Numbered from the stretch's first letter, positions 38,963 through 46,991 are shown. The stretch: 64,000 bases of DNA from an uncultured Desulfobacteraceae bacterium (GCA_937982505.1 CALJLV010000086.1:19189-83188); one strand, 5' to 3'. Notes: a model not told the origin generated them from the sequence alone. Numbers and translations: made by a program.

Positions 38963-41496
38963 TCGACGTGAATCCCTCCGTTGAAAATGATCTGGTGATC
39001 GGCAAGCCCGACGCACTCGGGCTTGTGGCTGATGAAGAAGATCGAGCCAAACCCGCCGAGTCGCAGGAACTCGCGGTACATGGCGATGAATGACCGCGCC
39101 GCCTCCGGATCCAGGGCGCCGTCTTCTTCGTCGGCGAAAGCGGTTCGGAAATCACGGCCGGATTTCTGTTTGGCCACCAGGGTCAGGGCCAGGCGTAGGG
39201 CCTTGAGGTCCCACGTCTTTTCGCCGCCGGAAAACTGGCCGATGGCTTCGCTCGATCCATCCTCCCGTGTCACCACCGGCAAAAGCACTTCCCGGCCGTC
39301 GTCGTCTTGCGTCCGCAACTCGATGCTGTGGGCCGGCCCGTAGGTGGCCGTCAAAAGGTCGTTCGCGTACCGGGCGATCAGCGGCGCCGTGGCGTCAATC
39401 TCTAGGGCCCGCAGACCGTTGGCGCCGGTCGCGGTTTTGAGGTAGGCCCATTCGGCGGCCTGGGTCGAAAGACCGGCCAGTCGGGTCCGCATGGCCCCGA
39501 TCTTCTCCCGGACCGATGCAACATGCCTTTCGTCCGCCTCGATCCGGGCCAAGGCGGCGGTCTGGCCCATGATCTGCTTGGTCAGGTCATCGATGGTCCG
39601 CCGGTGCTCTGCGATTTCGGCCTCAAGCGCGCCAACCTGAATCGTCGCCTCGTTGGCGGCCATCGCTTTCGCCTGGGCCTCGTTGAGTCGGCTTTCGGCG
39701 GCGTCCAGGTCCTTTTGGATCTCGGCAAGCTCCTCTTTTCCGGACTCCCTCAAGGCCTCAAGGCTCACGTTGGCCCGTTCGACCGCCTCTTTGGCCGGGC
39801 CGATCTGCTCACGGGCGCCCCGGATCTCGTCGATCCGCTCGGCCGCGGCCTCATGCCTGGCGGCCAACTCTCTGTTGAGGCGGATCCGCTCGGTGAGGTC
39901 GTCGACGTCCGCCTGGATTTTATCTTTTCGGGCCTGGGCCTCGGCCACCTCGTTTTCCATCGTCTGCTTGACGTTCTGCAAACCGGCCTTGACTTCCCGG
40001 CCGCGCTCGACGTTTGCGGCCAGGGCCTGCTTGGCCGCGGCAAGCTCGGCGTCGTTTTGTTTCGCCTCGGCTTCGAGGCGCGTTATTTCGGTCACGATTC
40101 GGGTGTCCTCGGCCTTCAACGCCTCTTTTTTTGCCGGCAGGGCCTCGGCGGCGTCCAGGGCGGACCGGATGAAAGCGCAGTCCTCTGAGTTGCACCGGTA
40201 CGACCGGCCGCAGACCCCCCCGACCGGCTCGTTGATGGTGACCGTGCCCCGCTTTTCCAGGTCGGCGGCCTGGCGTTCGAGACCGTCGATCTCGGCCCTG
40301 AGACGCGGCGCCTGGGATCCGGCCAGCAGGTTTCCCCGGGCCGTCGCGATCTGGTCGACCTTGCGGCCCAACTCGTTGACCCTGGCAGCAAGCGGCTCGT
40401 ACTCGGCCCGGAACGATTCCAGGCTCTTTTCCAACTCGGCGATGTGCCGGCCGCGGCACGCCCGGATGTCGTCGATCACCGCATCGGCCGACCGGATCCC
40501 GCGCAGCGCGAAATCCCGCTCCTGTTCCATCGCGACGATGGCGGCGCGCAGGGCCTTTGCCTGCTCGGCCGCATGCTCGACCTCGGAGGCCGTCGCCAGA
40601 ATAGCGGTCAGGCGGTCCCATTCGGCGCCGGCCCGGTCGACGTTGGCCCGGGCATCCGTCACCGCCTGATTGATACCGGCGCGCCGGCGGCCGATTTGAA
40701 CGGTGATTTCGGCGACGCGCACCTTCGCCGCCTCGACCGCCTCGGCCGCCGCCTCGGCCTTCGCCGCATCGGCTTTCGCCGCGTCGAGTAGGCGGACCGT
40801 TCCGTCGAGGGTCCCGTTTGCCAGCCGCCGCTTGAGTTCCAGGGCCTCGATTTCGGATTCGGCGTCCTCACGCCGGGTCGAAAGGGTGATGCTGTCGGAA
40901 ATCGACGCCTCGGCGACCTGGATATCGCGCTCGATGTTTGCGACGGCGCGCATGAACCTGGCCTCGGCGTCCTTGGCGGTCTTTTCCCACCCGAAATACC
41001 GGTCCAGGCGCAAGAACTCGGCCATCAACCGCTTGAAATCGGCCGGCTTGATGTCGGAGAGTTTGGCCGAGCCTTGGGCAGCGAAGACCGAGTTGAAAAA
41101 CAGGTCGGGCGATCCGAGCAAGGCTTCGATGGCCGACGTGAACGACGAGATTTTGCCGTCCACCGTCGGTATCCCGTCCTTCCAAAGATACCCTTCGGAC
41201 CGGCCCGACTGGGCATCGATCTTGACCAGGGCACGGTAGTCGTGGCCGTTGAGCCTGAAAGAAAGGTCTTTTTCCGAGTCTCGGAGATAGACGTGGTTCT
41301 TGAGCGCCGGGTTCGGGCGGCTGACCACCTGCGGGAACGGTTGCATTTGTTCCAGAAGGGTCGTCTTGCCGGCGCCGTTGCGGCCGGTCAGGGCCACCAG
41401 ACCATCGATACCGGACAGGTCCAGTTCGATTTGATCGACTCCGAGGCCATGCCGGATCCCCTTGAAGCCTCTGAGACGGATGCCTTGTAATTCCAT
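38959..41496 (-). CDS. SbcC/Rad50-like ATPase
   Basis: 845 residues. Walker A GRNGAGKTT near the N-terminus, Q-loop region, very long coiled coils either side of a central Cys motif (CGRSYRCNSEDC, zinc-hook-like), ABC signature SGGEKTWDLKALRL and Walker B FADEEDGALD. Together with the SbcD-like nuclease encoded just upstream it should form an Mre11-Rad50-type complex that opens hairpins and processes DNA ends. Phages such as T4 (gp46/47) and T5 use such complexes in recombination-dependent replication. Confidence 0.88.
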   Translation of the reverse strand: MELQGIRLRGFKGIRHGLGVDQIELDLSGIDGLVALTGRNGAGKTTLLEQMQPFPQVVSRPNPALKNHVYLRDSEKDLSFRLNGHDYRALVKIDAQSGRSEGYLWKDGIPTVDGKISSFTSAIEALLGSPDLFFNSVFAAQGSAKLSDIKPADFKRLMAEFLRLDRYFGWEKTAKDAEARFMRAVANIERDIQVAEASISDSITLSTRREDAESEIEALELKRRLANGTLDGTVRLLDAAKADAAKAEAAAEAVEAAKVRVAEITVQIGRRRAGINQAVTDARANVDRAGAEWDRLTAILATASEVEHAAEQAKALRAAIVAMEQERDFALRGIRSADAVIDDIRACRGRHIAELEKSLESFRAEYEPLAARVNELGRKVDQIATARGNLLAGSQAPRLRAEIDGLERQAADLEKRGTVTINEPVGGVCGRSYRCNSEDCAFIRSALDAAEALPAKKEALKAEDTRIVTEITRLEAEAKQNDAELAAAKQALAANVERGREVKAGLQNVKQTMENEVAEAQARKDKIQADVDDLTERIRLNRELAARHEAAAERIDEIRGAREQIGPAKEAVERANVSLEALRESGKEELAEIQKDLDAAESRLNEAQAKAMAANEATIQVGALEAEIAEHRRTIDDLTKQIMGQTAALARIEADERHVASVREKIGAMRTRLAGLSTQAAEWAYLKTATGANGLRALEIDATAPLIARYANDLLTATYGPAHSIELRTQDDDGREVLLPVVTREDGSSEAIGQFSGGEKTWDLKALRLALTLVAKQKSGRDFRTAFADEEDGALDPEAARSFIAMYREFLRLGGFGSIFFISHKPECVGLADHQIIFNGGIHVE

Positions 41497-41506
41497 GGGT
41501 GCCTCC

Positions 41507-41773
41507 TTATCGAATCGCCGCCAGAAGCCAGCGGTTAAGAATTTTGGTCGCGCCCTCGATGTAGCCTCGGCACCAGGTCAGGCAAAGTGCGGCCTGGCGG
41601 CCGTCGGCGCGAAAGAGTTCATCGAGTTCTTGCGCTAGCCAGCGCCAGTGCTGATTGACGGCGGCCGGGTTCCCGTTGGTGCGGGCGCATTCCATGGCGG
41701 ATTCGGCCGCGATGGAATCGTTGGTTCCGGCCCATTGACCGGAAAGGCGATCTTGAATCTCGAATCGGTTCAC
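41507..41773 (-). CDS. hypothetical protein, 88 aa
   Basis: GTG start at 41773 in overlap with the SbcD stop (GTGA), behind GGAGGGCG. Helical, Trp-rich (HWRWLAQELDELF, CLTWCRGYIEGA). Lies between the two subunits of the Mre11-Rad50-type complex and may be an accessory factor; no motif recognised. Confidence 0.5.
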   Translation of the reverse strand: MNRFEIQDRLSGQWAGTNDSIAAESAMECARTNGNPAAVNQHWRWLAQELDELFRADGRQAALCLTWCRGYIEGATKILNRWLLAAIR

Positions 41774-43086
41774 GCCGCCCTCCGATCTTCGTTCGGGACG
41801 ATCCCGTCGGCCTCGGCCTCGACGGCGGCCAGCAGGGATTCCGGGTCGATGTCTTCGAGCGCATCGGCCTTGTCCAGGACCCCGGCCGGAACGAGTTCGC
41901 CGCTCATGGCGGCTCTCTGTTCAATTTTTTCTCGCAACCGCTCGATTTCGAGCATCCGGGCGGCCCGGACGTTGGCGCGGGCAACCCGGGTGCGGACAAC
42001 CTCTATCGATTGGGCGCCGGGGAAGACGTCGGGCAGGCCGATTTCCATGTCGTCGAAAATCGCCTCTTCGTCCTGGTAGAATTTGATGGCGACTCGGACC
42101 ATGGCGCCTTCGACCGTGGCCCCTATGGTGTAGGGCGCGCAGGCATCTGCGGCGGCCACTGTGATGGCGGAAACCGGGTTGGCGGGATAGCGAGTAAAAT
42201 CGTGAGAAACTATCAATCGGCGGCGGGTCGGGGTCTCGATGAATCGATGGTCCCATGCGCCGGCGTAGTCGCCATCGTCCTTCTTTTCGTGGATGTAGAA
42301 CCCCTTGGCGTCCAACTCCCCCCATGTGTTGATCTGCGGCGATCCGGCGTAGAAGATCGGTGCGGATCCGATCCGCTGGGCCTCGTGGATGTGGCCGAGA
42401 CATACCAGGTTGGGGTTTCCGGCCATCATCTGGTCGCGGGAAACCTCGATGTCCACCCCGGTCAGCATTTGGGTCGGGGAGATAAAGGCGCCGGTCGTGT
42501 TCCAGTGCCCCACCAGGATGTGGGGCACGTTGCCGATCTCGGCGGCGGACGCGGCCAGACCCAAAAACATGGCGCTCAGGCCCTGAGCGATCAGAGCGTC
42601 GGTCTCTTTGATGTCCGATCCTGGCACCAGTCCGACAAGGTGCTCCTTGGTCGGGGCCGGCACCAGGGACACGACGGCGATGATCGGGGCGGGAGCGCCG
42701 CCGGATGTGACGGCCTCGTACTGCTCGCGGTCCCAAAGATTCCCGTTGCGGGTCAGGACCAGTTGGAGGGGGCCGTCAACGGCGGTCCGGATATGGTTGG
42801 CGGCGCCGATCAGGTCCAGGACCTCGGAGGCCTTCCCGTCGTGACTCCGGGTGCCCATGACCCGGGCCACCGGGGCGACGTCGGCCATCGCCTGCATCCA
42901 GCGGTGAATGTACTTGACGGCCGGAGAGTCGGCCCGGACAAACTGGCTGTGAAAGATGTCGCCGGCATCGATGATCAGGTCGGGGCGTTCGGCCCGGGCC
43001 ACTTCGAGGATGTGGCCGGTGCATTTTTCAATTTCGTCCAGGTCCTCGGCGCGGGCGTGGACGTCGGCGAAGTGGAGAATTCTCAT
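41770..43086 (-). CDS. SbcD/Mre11-like nuclease
   Basis: 438 residues. Phosphoesterase motifs: DVH (FADVHAR, residues 8-10), GD (DAGDIFH), a GNHD-like GTRSHDG, VGHWN and GHIH. The typical Asn of motif III is replaced (GTRSHD), which could alter catalysis. C-terminal capping and helical domain. Encoded directly upstream of the SbcC-like partner; both lie in the leftward early operon. Confidence 0.85.
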   Translation of the reverse strand: MRILHFADVHARAEDLDEIEKCTGHILEVARAERPDLIIDAGDIFHSQFVRADSPAVKYIHRWMQAMADVAPVARVMGTRSHDGKASEVLDLIGAANHIRTAVDGPLQLVLTRNGNLWDREQYEAVTSGGAPAPIIAVVSLVPAPTKEHLVGLVPGSDIKETDALIAQGLSAMFLGLAASAAEIGNVPHILVGHWNTTGAFISPTQMLTGVDIEVSRDQMMAGNPNLVCLGHIHEAQRIGSAPIFYAGSPQINTWGELDAKGFYIHEKKDDGDYAGAWDHRFIETPTRRRLIVSHDFTRYPANPVSAITVAAADACAPYTIGATVEGAMVRVAIKFYQDEEAIFDDMEIGLPDVFPGAQSIEVVRTRVARANVRAARMLEIERLREKIEQRAAMSGELVPAGVLDKADALEDIDPESLLAAVEAEADGIVPNEDRRAA

Positions 43087-43292
43087 AGTTCGTACCTCCG
43101 CTTGAAATTATGAGACGCCACCAGCGTCTTGCGGTGGCACCCGCGGCAAAACGGGTTGCCGCTAAGATCGACGCTCAACGGCCCGTGACAGACCGGGCAC
43201 CGTTGCGTGTTGGACCCGACCGTGACACGGTGGAGTTGGCGCAGTTGGGCCGCCGTGCGAACCTCTTCGGGGAATTCTGGATATTGCTTCAT
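43083..43292 (-). CDS. zinc-ribbon small protein, 69 aa
   Basis: ATG 43292 with GGAGGGGGCC upstream. CPVCHGPLSVDLSGNPFCRGC is a clean Cys4 zinc ribbon. ATGA overlap with the SbcD-like start. Possibly a DNA-binding accessory of the recombination set. Family unknown. Confidence 0.55.
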   Translation of the reverse strand: MKQYPEFPEEVRTAAQLRQLHRVTVGSNTQRCPVCHGPLSVDLSGNPFCRGCHRKTLVASHNFKRRYEL

Positions 43293-43305
43293 GGCCCCCT
43301 CCAGA

Positions 43306-44391
43306 TCAAAGTGGAATGTCGTCGGTGGTCGTGTCGGGTTTGGCCAACAGCTTGGGGTAAAAGCCGTTGAGGGCTTTGTCCGAATACTCGTCGAGGGGCT
43401 TTTCGAGCACCCCGGGAAGGCTGACACCCTTGCGGGCCGCCACGATTTCGATGGCCAGTTGCTTTTGACGGCGGCCCAGCGATGCAAACGCGGCGGCCGT
43501 CGTCGGTGGGACGAATTCGGGCGGGACGGGGGCGTCCGCCGGCGGCAGATCGTAGGGGTCGGGGTTTTGAGGATCAACGGGGGGCGGCGGGTTGTCGTAG
43601 GGGTCGACGTCCGCCATCGAAGATTCGCCGATGTCTACCGTGTCGGAGTTCTCGACAGGGGCCGGCAAGAATCCGGCCGCCTGGGGGCCGAAGATCGCCC
43701 CTGCCACCGACTGGATCGAGGCGGCGCGGAGCAACTTGACCGTTTCGGGGTCGGAGTAGTCCGGGGCAACGACGCACCGGACAATTACGAATGGCTTTTT
43801 GAGGGTGTCAATCGAATGGCACCCGCCGAGGCCGAACAGTTTTCGCAACGCAACCGCCTTGGCATCTGACATGCAGAGCTTGAGCCGTTGCTTGCGTCTG
43901 GCCCTGAAGTCCCGATTGACGCAATACTCCGCGTTTTCGCGGCCTCTGTATTGGTCCACCAGGTCGTCGCGCAGAAAATCCAGGTCGAATTCGGCCTGTC
44001 CCATCCAGGCCACGACCTGCCCATACTCCTTTTTAACGAACACCGTCGCCTCACACATGAGGTATGTGGGCGTCGACGTGATGACCCGGGTCTTTTCCGG
44101 CACCCATCCGGCGCCGGCAGCAACCGCCAGGCGTTCGAGCGGCGCAAGGTGAAGGGCGAAACCCTTGGCGCCCTTCGGCGTGAAAATGTCCGGGCCGTTA
44201 TTGTACTTGTCGGTGGTCGTGTCGAGCCTGACCTCTTCGACGATCAGGCGGTGAAGTTCCGGGAGACCGAACGGATCGCAAAACATGATCATGTTCGCGC
44301 CCTGTCCCTGATAGGCGCGGATCCGCTCGATTTGGGCCGCGTTCGAGCCGGCCCGGGGGATCATTGGGGTTGCTGGTGCGGGGTTTGCCAT
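43306..44391 (-). CDS. putative ssDNA annealing / recombination protein
   Basis: 361 residues, GAAGGAGGCT before ATG; first gene of the leftward early operon. The N-terminal ~190 residues (TPKGAKGFALHLAPLERLA, TYLMCEATVFVKKE, KQRLKLCMSDAKAVALRKLFG) have the alpha/beta layout and charge pattern of phage single-strand annealing proteins. A long acidic Pro-rich linker follows, then a helical end finishing in DDIPL, like an SSB tip. Operon context (SbcCD, SSB, NinB-like) fits. The exact SSAP family is not certain. Confidence 0.5.
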   Translation of the reverse strand: MANPAPATPMIPRAGSNAAQIERIRAYQGQGANMIMFCDPFGLPELHRLIVEEVRLDTTTDKYNNGPDIFTPKGAKGFALHLAPLERLAVAAGAGWVPEKTRVITSTPTYLMCEATVFVKKEYGQVVAWMGQAEFDLDFLRDDLVDQYRGRENAEYCVNRDFRARRKQRLKLCMSDAKAVALRKLFGLGGCHSIDTLKKPFVIVRCVVAPDYSDPETVKLLRAASIQSVAGAIFGPQAAGFLPAPVENSDTVDIGESSMADVDPYDNPPPPVDPQNPDPYDLPPADAPVPPEFVPPTTAAAFASLGRRQKQLAIEIVAARKGVSLPGVLEKPLDEYSDKALNGFYPKLLAKPDTTTDDIPL

Positions 44392-44560
44392 AGAGCCTCC
44401 TTCGTGACGGGTGTGAACGGTGCGGGTCCCTTGCCGTTTGCCCTATGCGCGTTGGCTATGCCGGTCCGCCTCGGGCTTCCCCGCGTCAACTCAGGCGTTT
44501 CACTGGACCGACAGCCGGGGCCGTCGGAGCGTTAGGGGCCGTTGCGAGGATGTTGGGGCA

Positions 44561-44589
44561 ATATTACCCTGGGTGATAGGAGCGGTCAA
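44561..44589 (-). promoter_or_regulatory. leftward early promoter (PL-like)
   Basis: Minus strand TTGACC (44584-44589), 17-base spacer, TAATAT (44561-44566). It reads toward the recombination operon at 44391. The operator TTACC-CTG-GGTGA (44564-44576) covers the -10. A second operator, TTACT-TTA-GGTAA (44600-44612), lies just upstream of the -35. Confidence 0.7.
44564..44576. promoter_or_regulatory. repressor operator OL1
   Basis: TTACCCTGGGTGA: half-sites TTACC and GGTGA separated by three bases. Same design as the site at the cro promoter (46191-46203). Confidence 0.6.
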
Positions 44590-44599
44590 GAGAAAAAAT

Positions 44600-44612
44600 T
44601 TACTTTAGGTAA
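44600..44612. promoter_or_regulatory. repressor operator OL2
   Basis: TTACTTTAGGTAA: half-sites TTACT and GGTAA with three bases between. It lies 36 bases from OL1, so the two could bind repressor cooperatively. Confidence 0.55.
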
Positions 44613-44652
44613 TATTTTGGGACAAAAGTGGAGGTTTTATCGGAGGACGAGA

Positions 44653-44682
44653 CAAAAAAAAGCCCGACCGGGTGGTCGGGCT
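44653..44682 (-). terminator. rho-independent terminator (leftward)
   Basis: AGCCCGACC / GGTCGGGCT hairpin (44661-44682). Read leftward it is followed by eight T (44653-44660). It would stop transcripts from the protease-repressor side before the early operon. Confidence 0.7.
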
Positions 44683-44722
44683 TCTGAAGGCTGCTTGGAA
44701 CGTCTATTTTTCTGTCAAGGTC

Positions 44723-44751
44723 TTGACAATTTTGCGCTCGGGGTGTAGGGT
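44723..44751 (+). promoter_or_regulatory. possible rightward promoter
   Basis: TTGACA (44723-44728), 17 bases, TAGGGT (44746-44751), with a TATAAATATAATAATA stretch directly after. It points toward a small rightward frame at 44839 that has a strong ribosome site. Confidence 0.4.
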
Positions 44752-44838
44752 ATAAATATAATAATATTTAGTTATATTGATGTCTTAAGCAACACCAACC
44801 ACAACATATTGTGTCTTGATGTGCAAGGAGGGATAGGC

Positions 44839-45090
44839 ATGGAACGATTCGCTTCGTCCAACCAGGCTTTCGCTGTCGGCGCAAGGGGGGCGGACCACAG
44901 CGATTCCTACCCAAACGGGCTATCTTTGGAATACAAGAGAAATTACGGGACTGCCCGGAGGAATATTGACATCTCTGATATCGTGAACAATCCCAACGGC
45001 CTTGGCATCGCTTGCGTTTTTGGTCCTGGCTTCTCTGAAAAGGTCTCCGACTTGCCCTTCGTCAACACTTGTTCGTTCCCTGATGATTGA
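44839..45090 (+). CDS. possible small rightward gene overlapping the ClpP-like gene
   Basis: 83 residues, start MERFASSNQAFAVG behind AAGGAGGGATAGGC and the promoter-like sequence at 44723. Its second half is antisense to the end of the ClpP-like gene and looks like shadow sequence. Either a short real gene with a convergent overlap or a spurious frame. Confidence 0.35.
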   Translation: MERFASSNQAFAVGARGADHSDSYPNGLSLEYKRNYGTARRNIDISDIVNNPNGLGIACVFGPGFSEKVSDLPFVNTCSFPDD

Positions 45091-45471
45091 TCCTATTCGG
45101 CTTTGGTCCTGAAGAATTGTTTCCAGTCTTTCCCGGATGTTTTTTTCCTCCAGCCGGCACCGCTGATCTACATCGAAGCCAACCCCATGAAACATAAAGG
45201 TGCTGTGGGGGCAGGCATACCTCTGTTCTCCTGCCAAAAAAATCGCATTTCCTATTGAGTCCACATTTCCGACATTGTGAGTGATAAGCCTAAATGGCAT
45301 CGCTCTAAGCGAATTATATATCGTTAGACCATGCATGACAGACCCGCCGGGGGTTGAGAGCATTAGATATACTTCATCAATCCCTCTGTTTACCTGTTCC
45401 GCCATAACCGCGATAAGGGTTTCGGTAGTATGGGGAATGATTTCAGCCGAAAACGAAACATATACCGTCAT
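44920..45471 (-). CDS. ClpP-like serine protease
   Basis: 183 residues from ATG 45471, chosen because AAGGAGG lies 9 bases before it. ClpP/crotonase-like fold: STPGGSVMHGLTIYNSL (strand-turn that lines the active site), candidate nucleophile Ser in NVDSIGNAIFLAG and catalytic His in STFMFHGVG. The family usually forms barrels that degrade proteins handed over by ATPases; other phage members act in head maturation. It lies next to the CI-like repressor, away from head genes, so a role in control-protein turnover is possible. No partner ATPase is seen. Confidence 0.68.
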   Translation of the reverse strand: MTVYVSFSAEIIPHTTETLIAVMAEQVNRGIDEVYLMLSTPGGSVMHGLTIYNSLRAMPFRLITHNVGNVDSIGNAIFLAGEQRYACPHSTFMFHGVGFDVDQRCRLEEKNIRERLETILQDQSRIGSIIRERTSVDEGQVGDLFREARTKNASDAKAVGIVHDIRDVNIPPGSPVISLVFQR

Positions 45472-45495
45472 CTGCGACATCCTCCTTTTTGACAC

Positions 45496-46152
45496 TCAGA
45501 TCTTTGCAATTAGCTCCACCACTTTCCCCACCACACAGAAGTCCACCGCACCATCCTTCAGGAATACCATGTCCGGGTATTTGGGGTTCAGGGCCTTGAG
45601 GCGGATCTCGGTACCGTTCTCGTAGTAGATTTTGAACGTCACGTCACCGGCGACCTTTGCCACACAAGGGTCCCCGGTGGACACCCCGATTTCCGGATCG
45701 ACCACGATGATGTCTTCGGCCATATACCTGGGTTCCATGGAGTCCCCTTTTACCCTCAGGGCAAACGCCCTCCAACTCACTTCCCGACGGGCAAACACCG
45801 GCTCATCTTCGCCCGAAACCCCCTCGGGCCAGCAGTCGATGGCCTCGGCCATCTTGCCTGCCGTGACCCATGAAATCACCGGGATGGGACGGCCATGTGA
45901 GGCGCCTGGAACGGGCATAGGGGTTGGATCAATGCTTTGATCGCCTCCAAGGTTGTTCGCAAAAAACTCTGCATGTGTGACGCCGAGGGCCTTAATGATC
46001 TTCTCTTGAGTGTCATAGCCGGGCTTCTTTTTACCTGTAATTATAGAGGAAATCATTCCTTGAGACACGCCCGACAAGTTTGACAGTTTTTCCTGGCTAA
46101 GGCCATCCCGCCTTAAGAAAAACGCCACTCTATCTTTAATTTCGATACCCAT
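45496..46152 (-). CDS. CI/LexA-type repressor (XRE HTH + S24 peptidase)
   Basis: 218 residues. N-terminal XRE helix-turn-helix (LSQEKLSNLSGVSQGMISSIITGKKKPG) and a C-terminal S24 domain: cleavage site TAG in SWVTAGKMAEA, nucleophile Ser in VKGDSMEPRY and Lys in GDVTFKIY. RecA-stimulated self-cleavage would induce the phage, as for lambda CI. Divergent from cro with operators at 46191 and at the leftward promoter. No strong ribosome site before ATG. Confidence 0.9.
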   Translation of the reverse strand: MGIEIKDRVAFFLRRDGLSQEKLSNLSGVSQGMISSIITGKKKPGYDTQEKIIKALGVTHAEFFANNLGGDQSIDPTPMPVPGASHGRPIPVISWVTAGKMAEAIDCWPEGVSGEDEPVFARREVSWRAFALRVKGDSMEPRYMAEDIIVVDPEIGVSTGDPCVAKVAGDVTFKIYYENGTEIRLKALNPKYPDMVFLKDGAVDFCVVGKVVELIAKI

Positions 46153-46177
46153 CGGTTCACAAAAGAAATATTTTTAG

Positions 46178-46206
46178 TTGACTTCGAATATTACCGTGGG
46201 TAAAAT
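46178..46206 (+). promoter_or_regulatory. cro promoter with operator; leaderless transcript expected
   Basis: TTGACT (46178-46183), 17-base spacer, TAAAAT (46201-46206). The cro ATG at 46213 is where transcription should begin, so the mRNA would be leaderless. The operator TTACC-GTG-GGTAA (46191-46203) overlaps the -10. Confidence 0.65.
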
Positions 46207-46212
46207 TCCACC

Positions 46213-46440
46213 ATGACCCTAAAAGAATACCTAACAAGAACTGGGCGAAAGCAGGTGGACCTGGCCTCTACTGCGGGGGTTTCTCAGGCCCACATCTCCC
46301 AGATCTGCAAGTTTGGCCGCCGTCCTTCACCCGACGTGGCTGCCAGGATTTCAAGGGCCACCAACGGAGAGGTGGCCGTGCTGGACCTGCTTTATCCGGA
46401 CGGTGTTTTTGAAAACCAACCCGAATCGGTGGCGGCATGA
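46213..46440 (+). CDS. Cro-like HTH regulator 1 with ESVAA tail
   Basis: 75 residues. Cro/YdaS-type helix-turn-helix: RKQVDLASTAGVSQAHISQICK, then a short C-terminal part. It is first in the rightward transcript, opposite the CI-like repressor, so it likely acts as Cro. The start lies at the expected transcription start, with no ribosome site. The C-terminus QPESVAA is encoded by the 25-bp repeat R1 and recurs in the next gene; an -AA end of this kind resembles ClpXP degradation tags. The stop overlaps the next start (ATGA). Confidence 0.78.
   Translation: MTLKEYLTRTGRKQVDLASTAGVSQAHISQICKFGRRPSPDVAARISRATNGEVAVLDLLYPDGVFENQPESVAA
46416..46440. repeat. repeat R1
   Basis: First of four direct copies; the core is GAATCGGTGGCGGCATGA. 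This copy encodes the C-terminal tail and stop of Cro-like 1 and the start codon of Cro-like 2. R2 (46628-46652) is identical over 25 bases. Confidence 0.85.
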
Positions 46441-46652
46441 AGAAGCCTCGACAAATCAAAATCGCGGAACGGGCCAAGTGCTCACCCCAGGCTCTCTGTA
46501 ACATCCTCCAGGGTCGACGCAGACCATCATGGAATCTGGCCAAACGACTGGCCGCCGCAACCGGGACAGATCCGGTCTTATGGATTGAGGGCGCGCCAGA
46601 CCAGATTCGGCGATGTATCGAGTCGGACCAACCCGAATCGGTGGCGGCATGA
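46437..46652 (+). CDS. Cro-like HTH regulator 2 with ESVAA tail
   Basis: 71 residues, starting on the ATGA overlap. YdaS/Cro-like HTH: IKIAERAKCSPQALCNILQGRRRPSWNLAKRLAAATG. A second small regulator in the switch. It also ends in QPESVAA, from repeat R2. It may be a duplicated and diverged regulator brought in with the repeat. The regulatory target is unknown. Confidence 0.7.
   Translation: MKKPRQIKIAERAKCSPQALCNILQGRRRPSWNLAKRLAAATGTDPVLWIEGAPDQIRRCIESDQPESVAA
46628..46652. repeat. repeat R2
   Basis: Identical to R1 over 25 bases. It ends Cro-like 2 and lies 6 bases from the stop of the leftward gene A. Confidence 0.85.
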
Positions 46653-46658
46653 AAAAAA

Positions 46659-46973
46659 TCATAGCTTATGACGGTGACGGTTATTGGGAGACTCCGTTTT
46701 GCATTCGCGCCACTCAATTTCTTCTTGAAAAATTGAGTACTTATAGACCGTTCCGTTCTCGAACACCTCGTCCATACTCGTCAGAAGCGTCTGTAAGGCG
46801 CGCAATTGGTCATCTATTCGCAGCAACAGAACATTGTGTGAAAGCTGCCGAATGCTTTTGTTTTGCTGTGCTAGACCTAAAATTTTTGCAACCGCTGATG
46901 CGTGCCGTGTACTGGCATCAAATCCAGACACGGCGGGGAGATCGATAATGATAAGAATTGAGTATGGTTTCAA
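46659..46973 (-). CDS. small ferredoxin-like-fold protein A (one of three paralogues)
   Basis: 104 residues, TTG start with GGGGAGG 7-8 bases before it. Predicted order: strand (YSILIIID), helix, strand (NVLLLRID), helix (QLRALQTLLTSM), strand (VYKYSIF). The same blocks occur in products B and C. Conserved Arg and Leu codons differ only at synonymous positions between the three copies (Arg CGA/CGG/CGC), which shows that this strand is the coding one. The pattern resembles Cas2/VapD/SinR-like small proteins, but no catalytic residue is proven. Repeat R3 lies just upstream, R2 just downstream. Confidence 0.6.
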   Translation of the reverse strand: MKPYSILIIIDLPAVSGFDASTRHASAVAKILGLAQQNKSIRQLSHNVLLLRIDDQLRALQTLLTSMDEVFENGTVYKYSIFQEEIEWRECKTESPNNRHRHKL

Positions 46974-46991
46974 TTTGTTCCTCCCCTATGC

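Noticed and set aside
39653..40669. 338-residue rightward frame opposite the SbcC-like coiled coil
   Set aside because: Low-complexity Ala/Ser/Arg composition arises from the complement of Glu/Ala/Lys coiled-coil codons.
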